Assembly (NCBI GenBank): GCA_023078555.1
Contig: CM041199.1
Span: 5,833,315-5,897,314 of the forward strand
Direction of reading: 5' to 3'
Source of the DNA: Ulva prolifera
Lineage: Eukaryota; Chlorophyta; Ulvophyceae; Ulvales; Ulvaceae
Length of the DNA stretch: 64,000 nucleotides
Position 1 is the stretch's first letter; each line of letters starts with the position of its first letter. Positions 34,192-46,099 of the stretch are shown here, piece by piece. The notes under the pieces were generated by a model. The model had not been told where the DNA came from, made no database searches, and saw only the letters and a program-made list of their open reading frames with translations. The position numbers and the translations under genes were made by a program.

Positions 34192-36165
34192 TACTCATGT
34201 GCAAGGGTGGCAATCACGGCGATGCTTGCGAGACATGTGTACATGAACGACGCACCCACAAGGCCGGGGCACGCTGGCACCAATAGTACCGATTGCAGTG
34301 TCATCGAAATCAATAGCAAAGAGTGACGGTGGCTTCGTACGCCACGGGAACCTTGGTTGCATAAACGCAAAGCATCCTACGTATCGCGCTAGAGCCACAG
34401 CCCCGGACGCCACCGGTAAGCCCGCTTAATCGCCAGGCATGGCCATCGATCGGGCCTAGCAGAATTCGATAACATACAGCACTTGCATGAAGCACTTACT
34501 CACTCCGGAGGGTGCTGGTATCTGCTCCAGCTTGGAGTGATCGGCCGGAACGCAAACGTTACTAACGCACTTAGTAACGAAGTAGTGCACGCTTGACTCA
34601 AAGCCATATCCGACAAAGCCGTGTATGTGGCTACGCATACTTACTGTAGTTTTACGACGGGGCCCCAACCACATGTAACTCACCTGGATATGGCGCACCC
34701 ATATTCACGGCGCACCGAGCGGGTGGGGCTCCAGCCCGTGTGCGGTTGAGGCCAACCTGCTCAAGTGGGACACATATGGCTTGAATTGAGTCTACAATAT
34801 AAGAATTGATAATAAGGGGGCACTGCACCCCATTTTAACATCTTGGCAGCCCAGTTCCCATGTGGAACACCTGCTGGTAGCTCACCCAGACGTCTGGCGC
34901 ACCCCAAAAGTGTGCCTCAAGTGCACCTGGTACTTGCCACCTCCACACTACACGATCATACACCTAGGCAATCGATGCTCAAGCACTGCATGTCCACACC
35001 GTACACTCATAAACGCTGTCACAGCAGTAACGGAGGTCTTTCACGGAATATATTTATTGGATCACCTTTCTGTGGATCACCCAACCATGTGGACCACCTG
35101 GGTGAGTCATGTCCACCGTAGCTCCTGTGTGTGATCATGCAAAGTAGCTGAGTGTGGAATTGCTGTAGCATTGGTGTGGGACAGGTCGCCCAGCAGTGGC
35201 CAACTTCTCACCCATGTACGCATATAAACACGTGGTTTGGGATCGCAACATCATTGTAGCTAACGGTAAATGTATTATCAAGATTCAGGAAATGGTGACG
35301 CTGGATGTTGGTGCATGCCACCTGATCGCGAGCATGCTTTTCTTACGGGGTGGATACAAAAAGGTACCCTCTAATGTGTGTCACCGGGAATGCACGTGAC
35401 TACCGTTTGTCAGCATGTGTCCTTGATACCTCAGCATGCCTCGTGGGCCGAGTTGGGTTCGTTAATGTCGTGTTTGCTGCTTCCCGGCTGTGACATGATG
35501 CAGCTCTTGGGTAGGCGCCACGTAAAGCGGCAAAACACATTTGCATACGCCTTGTGACCAAATAAAAGACTTCATTTGCATATATAAAACTGAACGCAAT
35601 CATCGAGGTGGGCGGGGTGTGCGCCAGCGCACTCTGGTCCCAGTACTGGTCGAGTGTAAACAGCGATATGTTACGTGTCACATATCAATTAAAGATGGCT
35701 TGAAGCTGTGACGATGAAATTTCCAAAACGATCAACTCGCCTGTGGAACATATATAAAGCTCATGTTTACACGAACCAACATTCCTGTGTGAATGTCGTA
35801 CATGGCTCTCAGCTGAAAAAGTAAATAACAAAGTGGATAATAATGAAGGTTTCAGATTTTGCAAACACCGCTTCGCTCCAGTATGTGTACTGCACGGACT
35901 GATTTTGGATGCGATTGTCGCCATGCTCGGTGGAACGATGCCTACCAAAACAGCGCTGCGCGCCACGGTCATTGAAAGCTAACACCACCGATAGTTTCAC
36001 CTGTATCGAAAGTTACGTCTTTCACAGTGATCTGTGGTGTTCCCGCGCATGGTGCATCCAGACGCGCTGCCGAGGTGTCTCTGGCAGAGTTAGTGCGGAC
36101 TTGTGTTCTATACAGAATGATGTGATCATTTCAGTGTTACTGAAAACGCGAGCAAGCATCACGGA
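34192..36165. other. No gene recognised; right flank of transposon unit and SEC8 5' region
   Basis: About 2 kb. At 34860-35110 the words GG(A/T)(A/T)CACC and CCACCTGG recur several times (for example 35060, 35077, 35091), possibly subterminal transposon repeats, but no inverted match on the left side was found. The promoter of SEC8 should lie within the last few hundred bases; nothing definite is visible. Confidence 0.35.
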
Positions 36166-39100
36166 ATGCGGAAGGAAGCCTCTGTATCGTCAGCAAGACG
36201 ACACACTCGGGAGCGGTCGCTCAGCTCATCGGTGGACTGGGTGAAAATCGAGCAACAGCTGCACAACATTCCAGAAGACTTCAAAAGCTCCAAATTCAAC
36301 TCTTTAAAACGTGTTATAGAGATCTTGAGCAAGGACAAACCGCAATGGGCACTCGCAGAGGTACTGCACTGAGCTAGCTGCTGCATCCATCTGGGAACAC
36401 ATACATTCGGGCAGTAATGCTATCAGATTGTGAGCCCTCTCACATCGCTTCATCTCGTCAAGTATCGGTGTTTACAGTTAGAGCAGGAGCTCAAGAAGGT
36501 TGAGGCAGTCATCGACACAGTCGTTGACTCGCACCATCTCGGATTCAACCATGCAATCGAAAACTACTCGAAGATCTTGTCCCTGTTCAACGAATGTAAA
36601 GCACAGGTATGTGATCTCTGGTCTTTCTGTAGGGCCCTGGCAGTTTGCAACACCATGACGACATGTGATTGTGCAGGTAGCAGCTTTGCGTGCCAGTTTT
36701 GATGAAGCACAGTCACGGATTGGTGCCGTCAGCAGCAACCTCAGAGGACAATGGCATCGATCTATGGCATTGCAGGTGCTGTACAGTCACACTCTCTGAC
36801 TGCTTGCAAGCCTCGGCCCCATCTACGGGTGCACAGCGCATGGACATTGCAGCTGGCTGTGGTTGTTGATGCAATTCTCTTCTTAGCCCAGCGCGCATAC
36901 CATGCAGGGCTCAATCGCCATGCTCAAGGATGTGCAAGCTGCAATGGCGGACCATGCAACGCTTCAGCAGCACCTCCCCAAGAAGGAGTGGCTCGCTGCT
37001 GTGCCCGTGCTCCTGCGGGTCGCGAACAAGTGCGAACCTGCTCACACCGTGACGACCCCCTCACCAGCCTGGAGCCCTCAACCTGCATCCATCGCAACAG
37101 CTGCAGTGTTCCATGCCCTTTCACCTGCAAGCACAAAGGCGCCGGCCAATGGCACACGCGCATAGAGCGCCCATGCTGCTCGTGGGACACACGAGCCAGG
37201 TGTAGGCTGGTCAGCAGTGCACGCAAAGGCACCGCCCGCGTCTGCACTCGACGAGCAGGTGCTGCGCAGGTTGTCCATCCAGGAGATCGCGAACCTCGGC
37301 GCCCTCAGTGGTGTGCGCGCCTCCGTGCGGCCCGCGTACGACCAGATCACCTCCGCCCTCGTCGCCGAGGTCATCGCGCTCACCTTCAACCGCCCGCAGG
37401 CGCTCGCGGTGCCCGCGGCCGCCGCCGCGGCGGCCGGCGGCCGCAGTGCGGCCGCGGCCGCGGCCGCCGGCCCCGTCGCGCACCACGCGCGCATCGCGGC
37501 GCTGCTCGCGGAGCGGCAGGACGCGGCGGCCGTGCGGCGGGCCGCGGGGGGGTTCCGCGCCGGCGGCACGGAGGAGGGCGACGTCCGCGTGCAGCAGCTG
37601 CTCGACGCGCTGGTGCAGCTGGACGCGGTGGACCTGCTGCGGGAGGGCATCCTCACTGCCGTGGAGCCGCAGGTGCCGTGCACCCCACCCCACTCACCTC
37701 TGCGCTGTTCCTTGCACCGCAGCAGCCGCGTGCCTTGTTGTGCTGCATCCCTCATTGCAGCGGGCCGGGCATGGTGCGGAGCGTCGTGGCAGCCATGGCC
37801 GCCGTGTGGCGGCTGGCCGAGGCGTCACTGTGCACTGAGCCGCTGTGCCAGTTGACGGGGTGCGCTTGCCGTGGACGGCGCTGCACTGCGCACTCCCCCT
37901 CCTGCTGTGGAGCACGTCAGCCACGTTGTAGCACTCTCTGCCGTCGGAGCATCGTGTGCAGCTGCGCTCCGTGCAAATTGCACCGTGAGAGAGCCAGACA
38001 TCGTCATGCAGGTGCGCGCGGCGATGGAGCGGTGCCTGACGGCGTCGCAGGCACGCGCCGACGGCGCGGTGGACCGCCCGGGCGGCGACCTCGCCGGCAG
38101 CGACGCGCACCGCGCGTTTGTCCCGCCGCCCGCCGGCGAGCGCATCTGCGCCGTCGTCCTCGGCCTCCTCGTCTCGCTCCTCCTCGTGTTCCACAACTGC
38201 TGCAAGCTCTACACGGCGCTCGCGGTCGCCGGCGAGCGGCTCGCGACGGCGCGGCGGCTGTACGGCCGCGTCATGACGGGCCTCGTGCGGCGCGAGGGCG
38301 GCTTCACGACGCCGGAGCAGGACGAGAGCACGGCGGTGCACGCGCTCGCGGAGGCCGCGAGCGCGGACCGCGACACCGTGTGGGGCCTGCTGCAGAAGGA
38401 GGTCGTCGGCCTCTTCTCCTACCTCATCCGGTGCGTCACTGAGCCAGCAGACATGAGCCCCTCTCACATTTGAGAGGCAATCGGTTTGGAGACCATACAC
38501 CTGTTTGTAGCAGTGTGCATTGGGCGCGGGCGTGTTCATTGGGTGCGCGCTTGAGGCGGACCATCCGGAACCCGGGGGCTCAGAGGCTGCTGCGGGTTAT
38601 TGGTCACGCAATCGCCTGTGCCGATGGGAGTTTCGGGCGAACTGGTGGCATCTGGTGCGCCCTTGCGGGCGTCCATGTGGGCGCGGTTCTACTGGCGGTG
38701 TGCGACTGCGATGCCCGACTGCGATGCCCGCACACGTGTCAGAATGCCGTGCCTGCGCCCCTTTACACAGTTTGCTGCGCAGAAGTTTCGCTGTGCGCCA
38801 ATGCGTTGACATGCCAGTAGGTGGCATTGTGTGGTGACACCGGCACTTGTTCATGGCCTCACGTCGGCAGCACGTCGGCAGCACGTCGGCATGCATGGAG
38901 CCACATGCAGACGGTGTGTCCTCAGCGGCCATGCTGGTCTTCCTGAGATGTCCCCCGGCTTGCAGAGATCGTGCGTGGTCACATTGGTGATGCATGCATG
39001 AGTGCTATGCAGGGCCCCCTTCACGCAGACGTCCGCCGCACAGGCGGACACGCAGGCCGGCGCCGCCGCGGGCGCAGACGGCGGCCAGGCCGGCTCGCAG

Positions 39101-42100
39101 TGGCTGTCCAACCTCCTCCGCTCCGAGGTGTACTCCTCGCTGCTCGCGAGCAAGCCAAAGGCGCGGCAGGGTTCGATCTCGTTCCGGTTCGCGAGCACGG
39201 CCGCCGCCGGCGGTGCCGCAGCGGCGCCGCTCGAGGCCGATGCGGCCGCGCCGGCGGTGCTGGAGTACCGGGACCTCGCGGACGCGGCGCTGCAGCGCCT
39301 CGCGGCGCCGTCGCCGTTCCTCGTGTGGTGCCTATACACCCCGACGGTGCACTTTGTGCGTGAGGCGGCGTCGCTGCTCGGGCCGCTCACGGCGGCGACG
39401 GGCTCGCGCTCGGTGCTGCAGCACTTCCTGGACGACTTTACGGCAGAGACGATGCTGCCGCGGCTGATGGCGGAGGCGAAGGCGGCGGCGCAAGCGATCA
39501 TCTCTCAGAAGAACGCGTTTGCGCCGTCGACGTCCGTCGCGATTGAGAGCGGCGCGCAGGGCCTACAGGTGCCCCCCCTCCTCTTCCCCCCCTCCCCGTC
39601 CACCACCTTCCTGTCCCTTTGTATCAAGGAGTATGCACGCTGTTTGGTGGTCTGGTGCAAGAGCTGGCGATGGCTTTTTGCTTTACCTGCCCTGGTGTGC
39701 TGCCGTGCATTGGCCGGTGCTCATGCATGTTGTTAGTTTGGTGCAATGACCCGGTGCGTTCTGCCACGCGCGCTGTGCGGCGTGCGCCGGATTTCGGCGC
39801 CACGCAGGCATGCCATCAAGACCTGAAGCCTAGGTGCTGCATGCCGCTGCTGCGATGGCTTGTCGGAAGGGAACCGCGCTGCCAAGCGGCACACATACTC
39901 CAATACTTACAGACGAGCGAACGAGCCTGAGAATACACGATACAGAGGTCAGGATGTGTGCAGGCTGCAGAGTCGCTGTCGGCGCTCTTCACGGAGCTCT
40001 CCCTGTGGGCGCGTGCCATGCCGGTGTACGCCGACGACCTGTGCGCGGTGGCCGCCGGGGCGCTGACCGTGCTGGACGATCGCTGCGCCGCCCTCCTCGA
40101 CGGCGTCCTGCAGCAGGCGCGCCTTTCCCCCCGCCCCTCACCCTCTCCGCCGACTCATCAAACCGCACGTCCCGAAATTTGTGCATTTGCTCGGTGATAC
40201 CTCAACTGCCAGGCAGCCTGAATTCATAGCCAGGGCTCGGAAATCCTGATTCTGGGCCTGGCTTCATGGACCCTGTTGTGGCTGCTGCCGTGTGACGGCA
40301 CTGTGCCACGTGACTGTTTGTCGTGACCTCGATCCGAACGCCTTCTTACCCTTGTTTGCAGGTGCTGTCACTGGCAGTAGTCATACACCGAAATATTTTG
40401 CTCCGTCCTCCCAGTGTAGTGCCTAGCTGCGCACGCATGGCGCACTTGTGCGACAGGGCCCCATGTTGCAACGTATCATGATGCCGGCCTACATTCCTGG
40501 CATACCATGCTTGGCGCTGAGGCCGCGTCGCCATGCAGGAGGGCACCCTGGCGGCGCTGCTGGAGCGCCGTGCCGTGGCGGCCAACCTTAGCGCGGAGCC
40601 CGCCGTGCGCTTCGTGCAGAGCGAGGAGATGTTTGAGGACCCCTTCCGCAACGCCGAGTCCCGCGCGTCGGAGGACATGCTGCGCGCCATCGTCGCCGCC
40701 ACCGACCACAGCGCCCCCATGAGGCCGCAGGTGCGCCGGCCACCTGCCCGCGCCCCCGACTGCTCTGAGCGCACGCGGCGGACCATGGCTCGTCCCCATC
40801 GCTTGTGTCGCTGCAAGGCATATGAGTCCTGGCCGGGGTGCTCCGCCTTTCAGCTTGGCGGAACGGTGAAGCGCAGTCTGCTTCACCGTGGTGACCACCA
40901 AAGCGTGGCTGCCTGGCAACTGCACCGTTTTTCCAGGCGAATTCTGCGGAGTGGCTCAGGCCTCCCCGTCTAGGCAGTCTTTTCCAGAGCCTAGCTGTTC
41001 TGTCAGCCTGCAGGCATGAGCGCAGGGCGACATCACGATGTGACGCTGACATGGGAGGAGTGGCGGCTGCAGGCGGAGACCGTGAAGATCGCACAGCGGC
41101 TCGCGGGAATCGCGGCGACGATGCTGCACATCACCCGCACCATCGAGGCCGTCGGCCGCAGCTTCACCACCGAGCACAACGCGCACCACGACATCGCCAC
41201 CTCAGCCACCCTCGCCACCTCCCCCCGCAACGGCACGTCACCCGTCGGCGGCACAAGCGCCGAGCTCGCCACCAACACCCTCGGTAACATGAACGACTCG
41301 CTGCGGTCGTCCTCCCGCCTGCGAAAGCTCAAGAGCGGCAGCTCGAGCAGCGACTTTGGGGACGGGGACCCCGCCGGGGCCGGGGGTGACGGCGGCGGCA
41401 GCGGCCAGGAGCTGCTGCCGGAGCTGCAGGCCGCCCTGCCGGCACTCAACCTGCCGACGCGGGGGCACGCGGCGGCGGCGTCGATGCTGGCGCGCACGCT
41501 ACACGAGGCGCAGGACGTGCTGCCGCTGACGCTCGTGCACCTCGCGAAGCAGTGCGCCCCCCCTCAGCCCACAGCTAACGCTACATATCACGACGCTATC
41601 TGCGTTGTGGTATTGCGACAAACCACACGAGCTCAGACCGGTGTATGGAGGAGCACCGAAACACAGATGCAGTCAGCATCGTGATAGCGTCGTTGCAGGC
41701 GCGCTGAAGCAGATCCTGACACTTGCCCATGCACGCTGATAATTGTGCCTGGACTTGCAGCACAGTGCGGCAGCGACTGGTGGGCACACGTCATGTGTAT
41801 CGCATCATGAAGACGAACATATCAAGCTGTCGGTGGCGTGAATCCGTCGGGCCTGGATCCTGTGTGCAGAGGCATGTCGGAGCACGGCATGGGTCGATGT
41901 CTGCACTACTGAGCTGACACAGCCGCCCTGAATGTGACCTAACTGGAAGCCACGGTCTCTGTGTCGTGGCCCCTGTCCCGAGCAGTCACTGCCGGCTCTG
42001 CAGCCCAGCGCATGGCGGCCAATTCAGGCCCGCCGGGGGGTTGATAGAGGTGGATGATGTCAGAGATATGACGCAAAGGCATGGGTGCAGGATGCGGCTG

Positions 42101-43554
42101 CGCGCGGGGCGGTGCCTCGCGACGGTGCGCCTGCTCATCGCGGCGACCTCAGCGCACACGTTTGCGAACGTCGCGGCGGCTGGCACGCACGTGCTCGGCG
42201 CCGACGGCGCGCGCGACCGCGACCCCCGCATCACCGGCTTCATCCGCACCTGCGGCCGCCTCGTCGAGGAGCTGCGCCCGCTGCTGCAGCCGCACTGCCA
42301 GCGCTACGTGTTTGCCGACCTGCCGCGCGTCGCGTACCAGTCGCTGCTGTGGACAGTGCCGCGGGTCGAGGTCGTCAACAGCATCGGCCTCGAGCGCTTC
42401 CTGCAGTGCGCCCCCTCCGCATTAAAAACAACGACGGCATGGTATCTGTGAGGTGATACATGTGATGTTGCTGCATTCTCCCCCCCTACCCCATCGCCAC
42501 CCCCACCGGCTGCTTTCTGCTTCCACATATCCCCCACCCCCCGCTACCCTTACCGACGATGGCTGAGGCCTGCAATGCGCTTGCCAAGCATCACATGGCG
42601 GTAACCTTCACGTTTCTCAGCCCCTCAATGGAGTCGTTCGCATGCTGCAGACACCTGTGGCCACGCAATCACCAGTGTGCCTGCTGAGGACGAGCCCATG
42701 CATTGCGATGGCCGCCTACTGCAATACATTGCCACGGAGTGGCCTGATCTCATGCGGCTTGCGTTCACCTCTGCTGCCTGCAGCTCAGGCACACCTTGCG
42801 AGCAGCTGGCTTCACTTGCGTGCACCACCACAGATGACGCACATGCATCAGCTTGAAGAGGACACAGCAGCACATGCATCCACGACTACGGCCGCCCCGG
42901 CGGCCGGCCGGCCCCCCTGCACACCCGGCCCCCCTCTGCCCTCGCAGCCCCTGCAGAGGTGACTGCCGCCGCGCGTGCAGGTGGCTGCTGCTGCTGAAGG
43001 GTGCGCTGGTGCCGCTCGCCGGCCTCGACGCGGCCGCGAGCGCCATGCATGGGCTCGCCCTCGAGACGAGCGAGGCCGCGCTCGCCGCCGCGCAGGCCTA
43101 CCTGCAGCTGCTGCAGGGCCCCGTCAACAACATCGTGCTCGAGGCGAGCCGCGCCGAGAGCCGCGGCAAGTTCCCTTCCGCCGACTGGCTCTCGCTCCTC
43201 GACGTGCCCGTCATGTCGCGCTCCGTCACCAAGGGGCAGCGCCTGCAGCTGCGGCAGGCGATCGACAGCTGGGGTGGCGGCAGCGGCTCCGCACCACATG
43301 GCAAGGGGATGGCGCTGCGGGATGTGGAGCCGGGTGTGCTGAGTCAGCCGGCGGGGCAGGGTGCGGCGGCGGGGAGCCCGGACAGCCGGTCTCCGGCTGG
43401 GAAGGGCAGCGGGTCACCGGCGGCGCCGGGGTCGCCGGCGGCGGGACACGGCAAGGCGGCGCCGGTGAGCGCCCGCAGCAAGTCGCGCATCTCGTCCGTG
43501 ATGTCGGCGATGCCGTGGCAGCGCGCAGACCCTGGCAAGAGCCCCCGGCCGTAG
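36166..43554 (+). CDS. SEC8: Exocyst complex component Sec8 (EXOC4), 12 exons, 1,243 aa
   Basis: Exons: 36166-36360, 36478-36606, 36677-36775, 36908-37048, 37259-37672, 38012-38430, 39013-39568, 39964-40116, 40539-40730, 41007-41551, 42091-42405, 42981-43554; 3,732 nt with every junction in phase. Sec8 subunits tether exocytic vesicles to the plasma membrane within the octameric exocyst. Diagnostic similarity is at the N-terminus: VEAVIDTVVDSHHLGFNHAI and ENYSKILSLFNECKAQVAAL, followed by WHRSMALQ. Later regions keep the family's helical-rod pattern, and the C-terminal QRYVFADLPRVAYQSLLWTV then VEVVNSIGLERFLQ matches the conserved end. It is longer than the roughly 970-aa animal protein because of Ala-rich inserts (residues about 215-250 and in exon 7) and a disordered Gly/Ser/Pro C-terminal tail. 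Exon 8 seems to use a GC donor. The exon 4 end (37048) is the least certain junction. Confidence 0.88.
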
Positions 43555-44589
43555 CTAGCACCTCAGAGTGGCTGTGGATGAGAGTATCTGCACACCTCAG
43601 CATGCATGTTGAGGTCTGAGGCGGCTCAGTGAAGGTCCGCGCGAGGTCTGCGCGAGGTGCCAGGTGGGGTTTGGCGTAGATGTGACCGCGGTGGCGCCGC
43701 AATCTGCCGGCCGTGCTTGCAACGTGTTGACATGCACAGATGCACGCAAAGGGTGCCTGCGTTCTGGGGGGTGACATGCGGATTGTAGTGTGACACATCT
43801 TTATTATGCTGTTTGGTGCTCGGACCTCGAGAGGGCGCATACAACAGGCTCTTGCGGCTGCATAGCTGGCTGCATGTTGTGGGGCCAGTGCAGTGTTGAG
43901 TCTGCCTTAAACGGTTTCACATGTGTTAGCAGCCTCGGTTCATTGCGGCATTTGGGGTATTGGTCGACACGGCATGCTGCAGTATGAACAGATCACCAAC
44001 ACGATTGCAAAGCATTATTCGCCAGACTTAAAGAAGCAGACAGTAGAGGCTGCCAGCGCACCGGTCAAGACCAAGCATAAAGCCTACGATGTGGTCCCTG
44101 AAGCAATTCTTCAGTTCTCTCAAATACACGGCAGCCTTTGCCGCGTACTGGTCAAAGCTATGCCTTGGGCGGTTTGTGCACTGGGCAATGGAGATCGAAA
44201 GGGCCGGAAGAGTAGGACAAAACTTCCTGCGTTGAGATGCTGTAAGAATAGCACACTTTGCTGCTCCCTGCACAGCGGAGCCTTTACTGAAAAAATGTGG
44301 TCGTTGAGCCGTCCTATGCAAGGAACGCTTCAGAGCTGACAAGTGCACCGACTAAGAAAAACTTTTTCGCCAACGTTGACTTCGTCGTGACGCTACACCA
44401 GTTGGCAGCCGGACGGTGGGTGATGCACCGTACGCCACAATGCCACCGCACTTCGTCAAGCGTTGCGGCAAAGCCTTGCAGACAGGGAATCGCAGAGTCA
44501 CAATGCATCAAAATTTTGCGTGGTGAAGACTTGATCCGTGTACGCGTCAATGCAAAGTGACTTTTCGCGGAAAGAATAATGAAGCGCAC
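43555..44589. other. No gene recognised
   Basis: About 1 kb downstream of SEC8. Short plus-strand frames at 43923-44339 and 44297-44560 carry no recognisable motif. Confidence 0.4.
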
Positions 44590-45345
44590 ACATGTTCGGG
44601 GGTCATAGGTGGTGTGCGGGGCGTGCGGGTGGGGCTGGACGAGGCAGCAGGCGGCGTTGTGATAGGGCACAGCGTGGTGTGATGGGGATAGGAGTGCAGT
44701 GGTTGCGGTGGTGGCGCTCCTGGGGGTCATGCGGCCGCTGGCTCTGGCTGAGGTTGCAGCGGCGGGGCCCCGGTACCACAGCTGAGCTCCTTGACAGCAG
44801 CCTCCCCTGGTGGTAGGGCCACCATGTTGGCTACAAAACATCTCATGTGCTACCAAGTGTCACACATGGCATGTCATGACTGTCTCTGGAAGGCAGCCTT
44901 ACGACAGCTGATGTGGTCTGGAGTGCCATGTATACCTGCGCCAGGAGCCAGGCGCAGCTGCCCCAATGGCAGAGGGCCTGGCGTGCTTGTTACTTAGACA
45001 GAGGACAACGATCCACATACAGTGCTGATGAATGACATGGCAGGTCAAGGCAGGAACGGGCATCTGTGTCAGAGGCAAGGCATGTTTGGTGGTCGGGGAT
45101 GAGGTGGCAGAGTGCTGAGTGTGCGCAGCGAGCCTGGGCAGGTGCTCCCGAGCACGTTCCCCTGCCTCATGACCTGCAGCCTTCGAGCCAGGCCTCAGGG
45201 TTAATTTTAATATGCATATTAGTATGTATTGTTTCATGATGTGGCATTGGTCGGAGGAAAGCAAGCAGAAATGTGGTGGATTTTGGCACGTTGTGTGACA
45301 TAGGCGCTGAAAGCGCACCTGTTGACATCGGAATCAGCATCGCAA

Positions 45346-45448
45346 GTGCTGCGATAGGTCAGTGGTAGACCGCCTCCGTTAAAATACAAAGATTCGGAGT
45401 TCGATTCCCGGCCGGACAAAAAAAAACGAAAACAAAAGAAAACAGAGA
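45346..45448 (+). mobile_element. tRNA-derived SINE head with A-rich tail (family A)
   Basis: GATAGGTCAGTGGTAGACC is a good A box and D-arm. After an arm CTCCG...CGGAG comes GAGTTCGATTCCCGG, a near-perfect B box and T-loop. An A-rich tail (AAAAAAAAACGAAAACAAAA) follows. The acceptor stem does not pair and the T-stem has mismatches, so this is not a functional tRNA. It recurs inverted at 55308-55412 as part of the duplicated arm, so it may have been copied with the arm rather than inserted twice. Confidence 0.66.
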
Positions 45449-45475
45449 ACTTTGCCGCACAGCCATTGGTAGTTA

Positions 45476-45592
45476 GGAATTGTCGGATTAGCGAGGTAGA
45501 AATTGTCGGAAACGAACGCCAGAATTGTCGGACCAGTCTCGGAACATTGTCGGAGCCCAGTATCGGAAAATTGTCGGACCCGGCCGGGGTCG
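45476..45592 (+). repeat. Five-copy ATTGTCGGA array
   Basis: The 9-mer ATTGTCGGA occurs five times in about 115 bp, at spacings of 20-25 bp, with unrelated sequence between copies. The inverted arm at 55180-55285 keeps all five as TCCGACAAT. Regular spacing of an exact 9-mer suggests protein binding sites, perhaps for a transposase or transcription factor (inference). Confidence 0.8.
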
Positions 45593-46099
45593 AATTTTTT
45601 GTCGTCGCTCCTGGACATCACGTACCGATGTCTCACTCAGCCGGCAAGCAACCTTGGTTTCCATGCATGGCCAACACGATGCGTTCACGGATACGTGCGC
45701 CTGCGTTCTGTCCAGCCGCACCGTCGTGTAAAAGAGATGCTCCTCGAGCATGCATGCCGCGATCCGCTGACACAGCTCGCCGTCCCCTTCGTCACAGCCA
45801 ACACGCACACTGTCAGCTCCTCATGAGCGTGCTTGCAGTGCCATCGGGATGGGTATAGAGTGGTCCGTTGGACGGCCTCCATCTGCTGAGGTCGTTGAGA
45901 AGGCTTCCTCAGGTTGCTGTTGATTCGCACGCACACGACGCGCCATGTGCGCATATGCAAGAGGCTGACTCCGTGAGTCGCCGTGTCTTCAGATTAGCTT
46001 GACTTGTTCGACTGCAACTTAGATCCGGCCTGGGAGGGCATCGCCAGTAGACGCAGGCCACACTTCGGCTACTGCATGAACGCCACAGGGCGCAACTCG

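Noticed and set aside
23600-35200. Terminal inverted repeats for the transposon unit
   Set aside because: Candidates such as CACTGGAGTG (23633) and CACTGCACCCC (34819) have no convincing inverted partner on the other side, so no ends are claimed.
37739-37860. Extra SEC8 exon after GCAG at 37759
   Set aside because: It has no Sec8-like sequence, and the flanking exons 37259-37672 and 38012-38430 already join in phase without it.
36751-38442. 563-codon plus-strand open frame, Arg/Ala-rich
   Set aside because: It runs through SEC8 exons and introns in the wrong frame; its length is due to very high G+C. The Sec8 frame has homology and consistent phases.
45346-45417. Functional tRNA gene
   Set aside because: A and B boxes are present, but the acceptor stem does not pair and the T-stem has mismatches; the A-rich tail fits a SINE.
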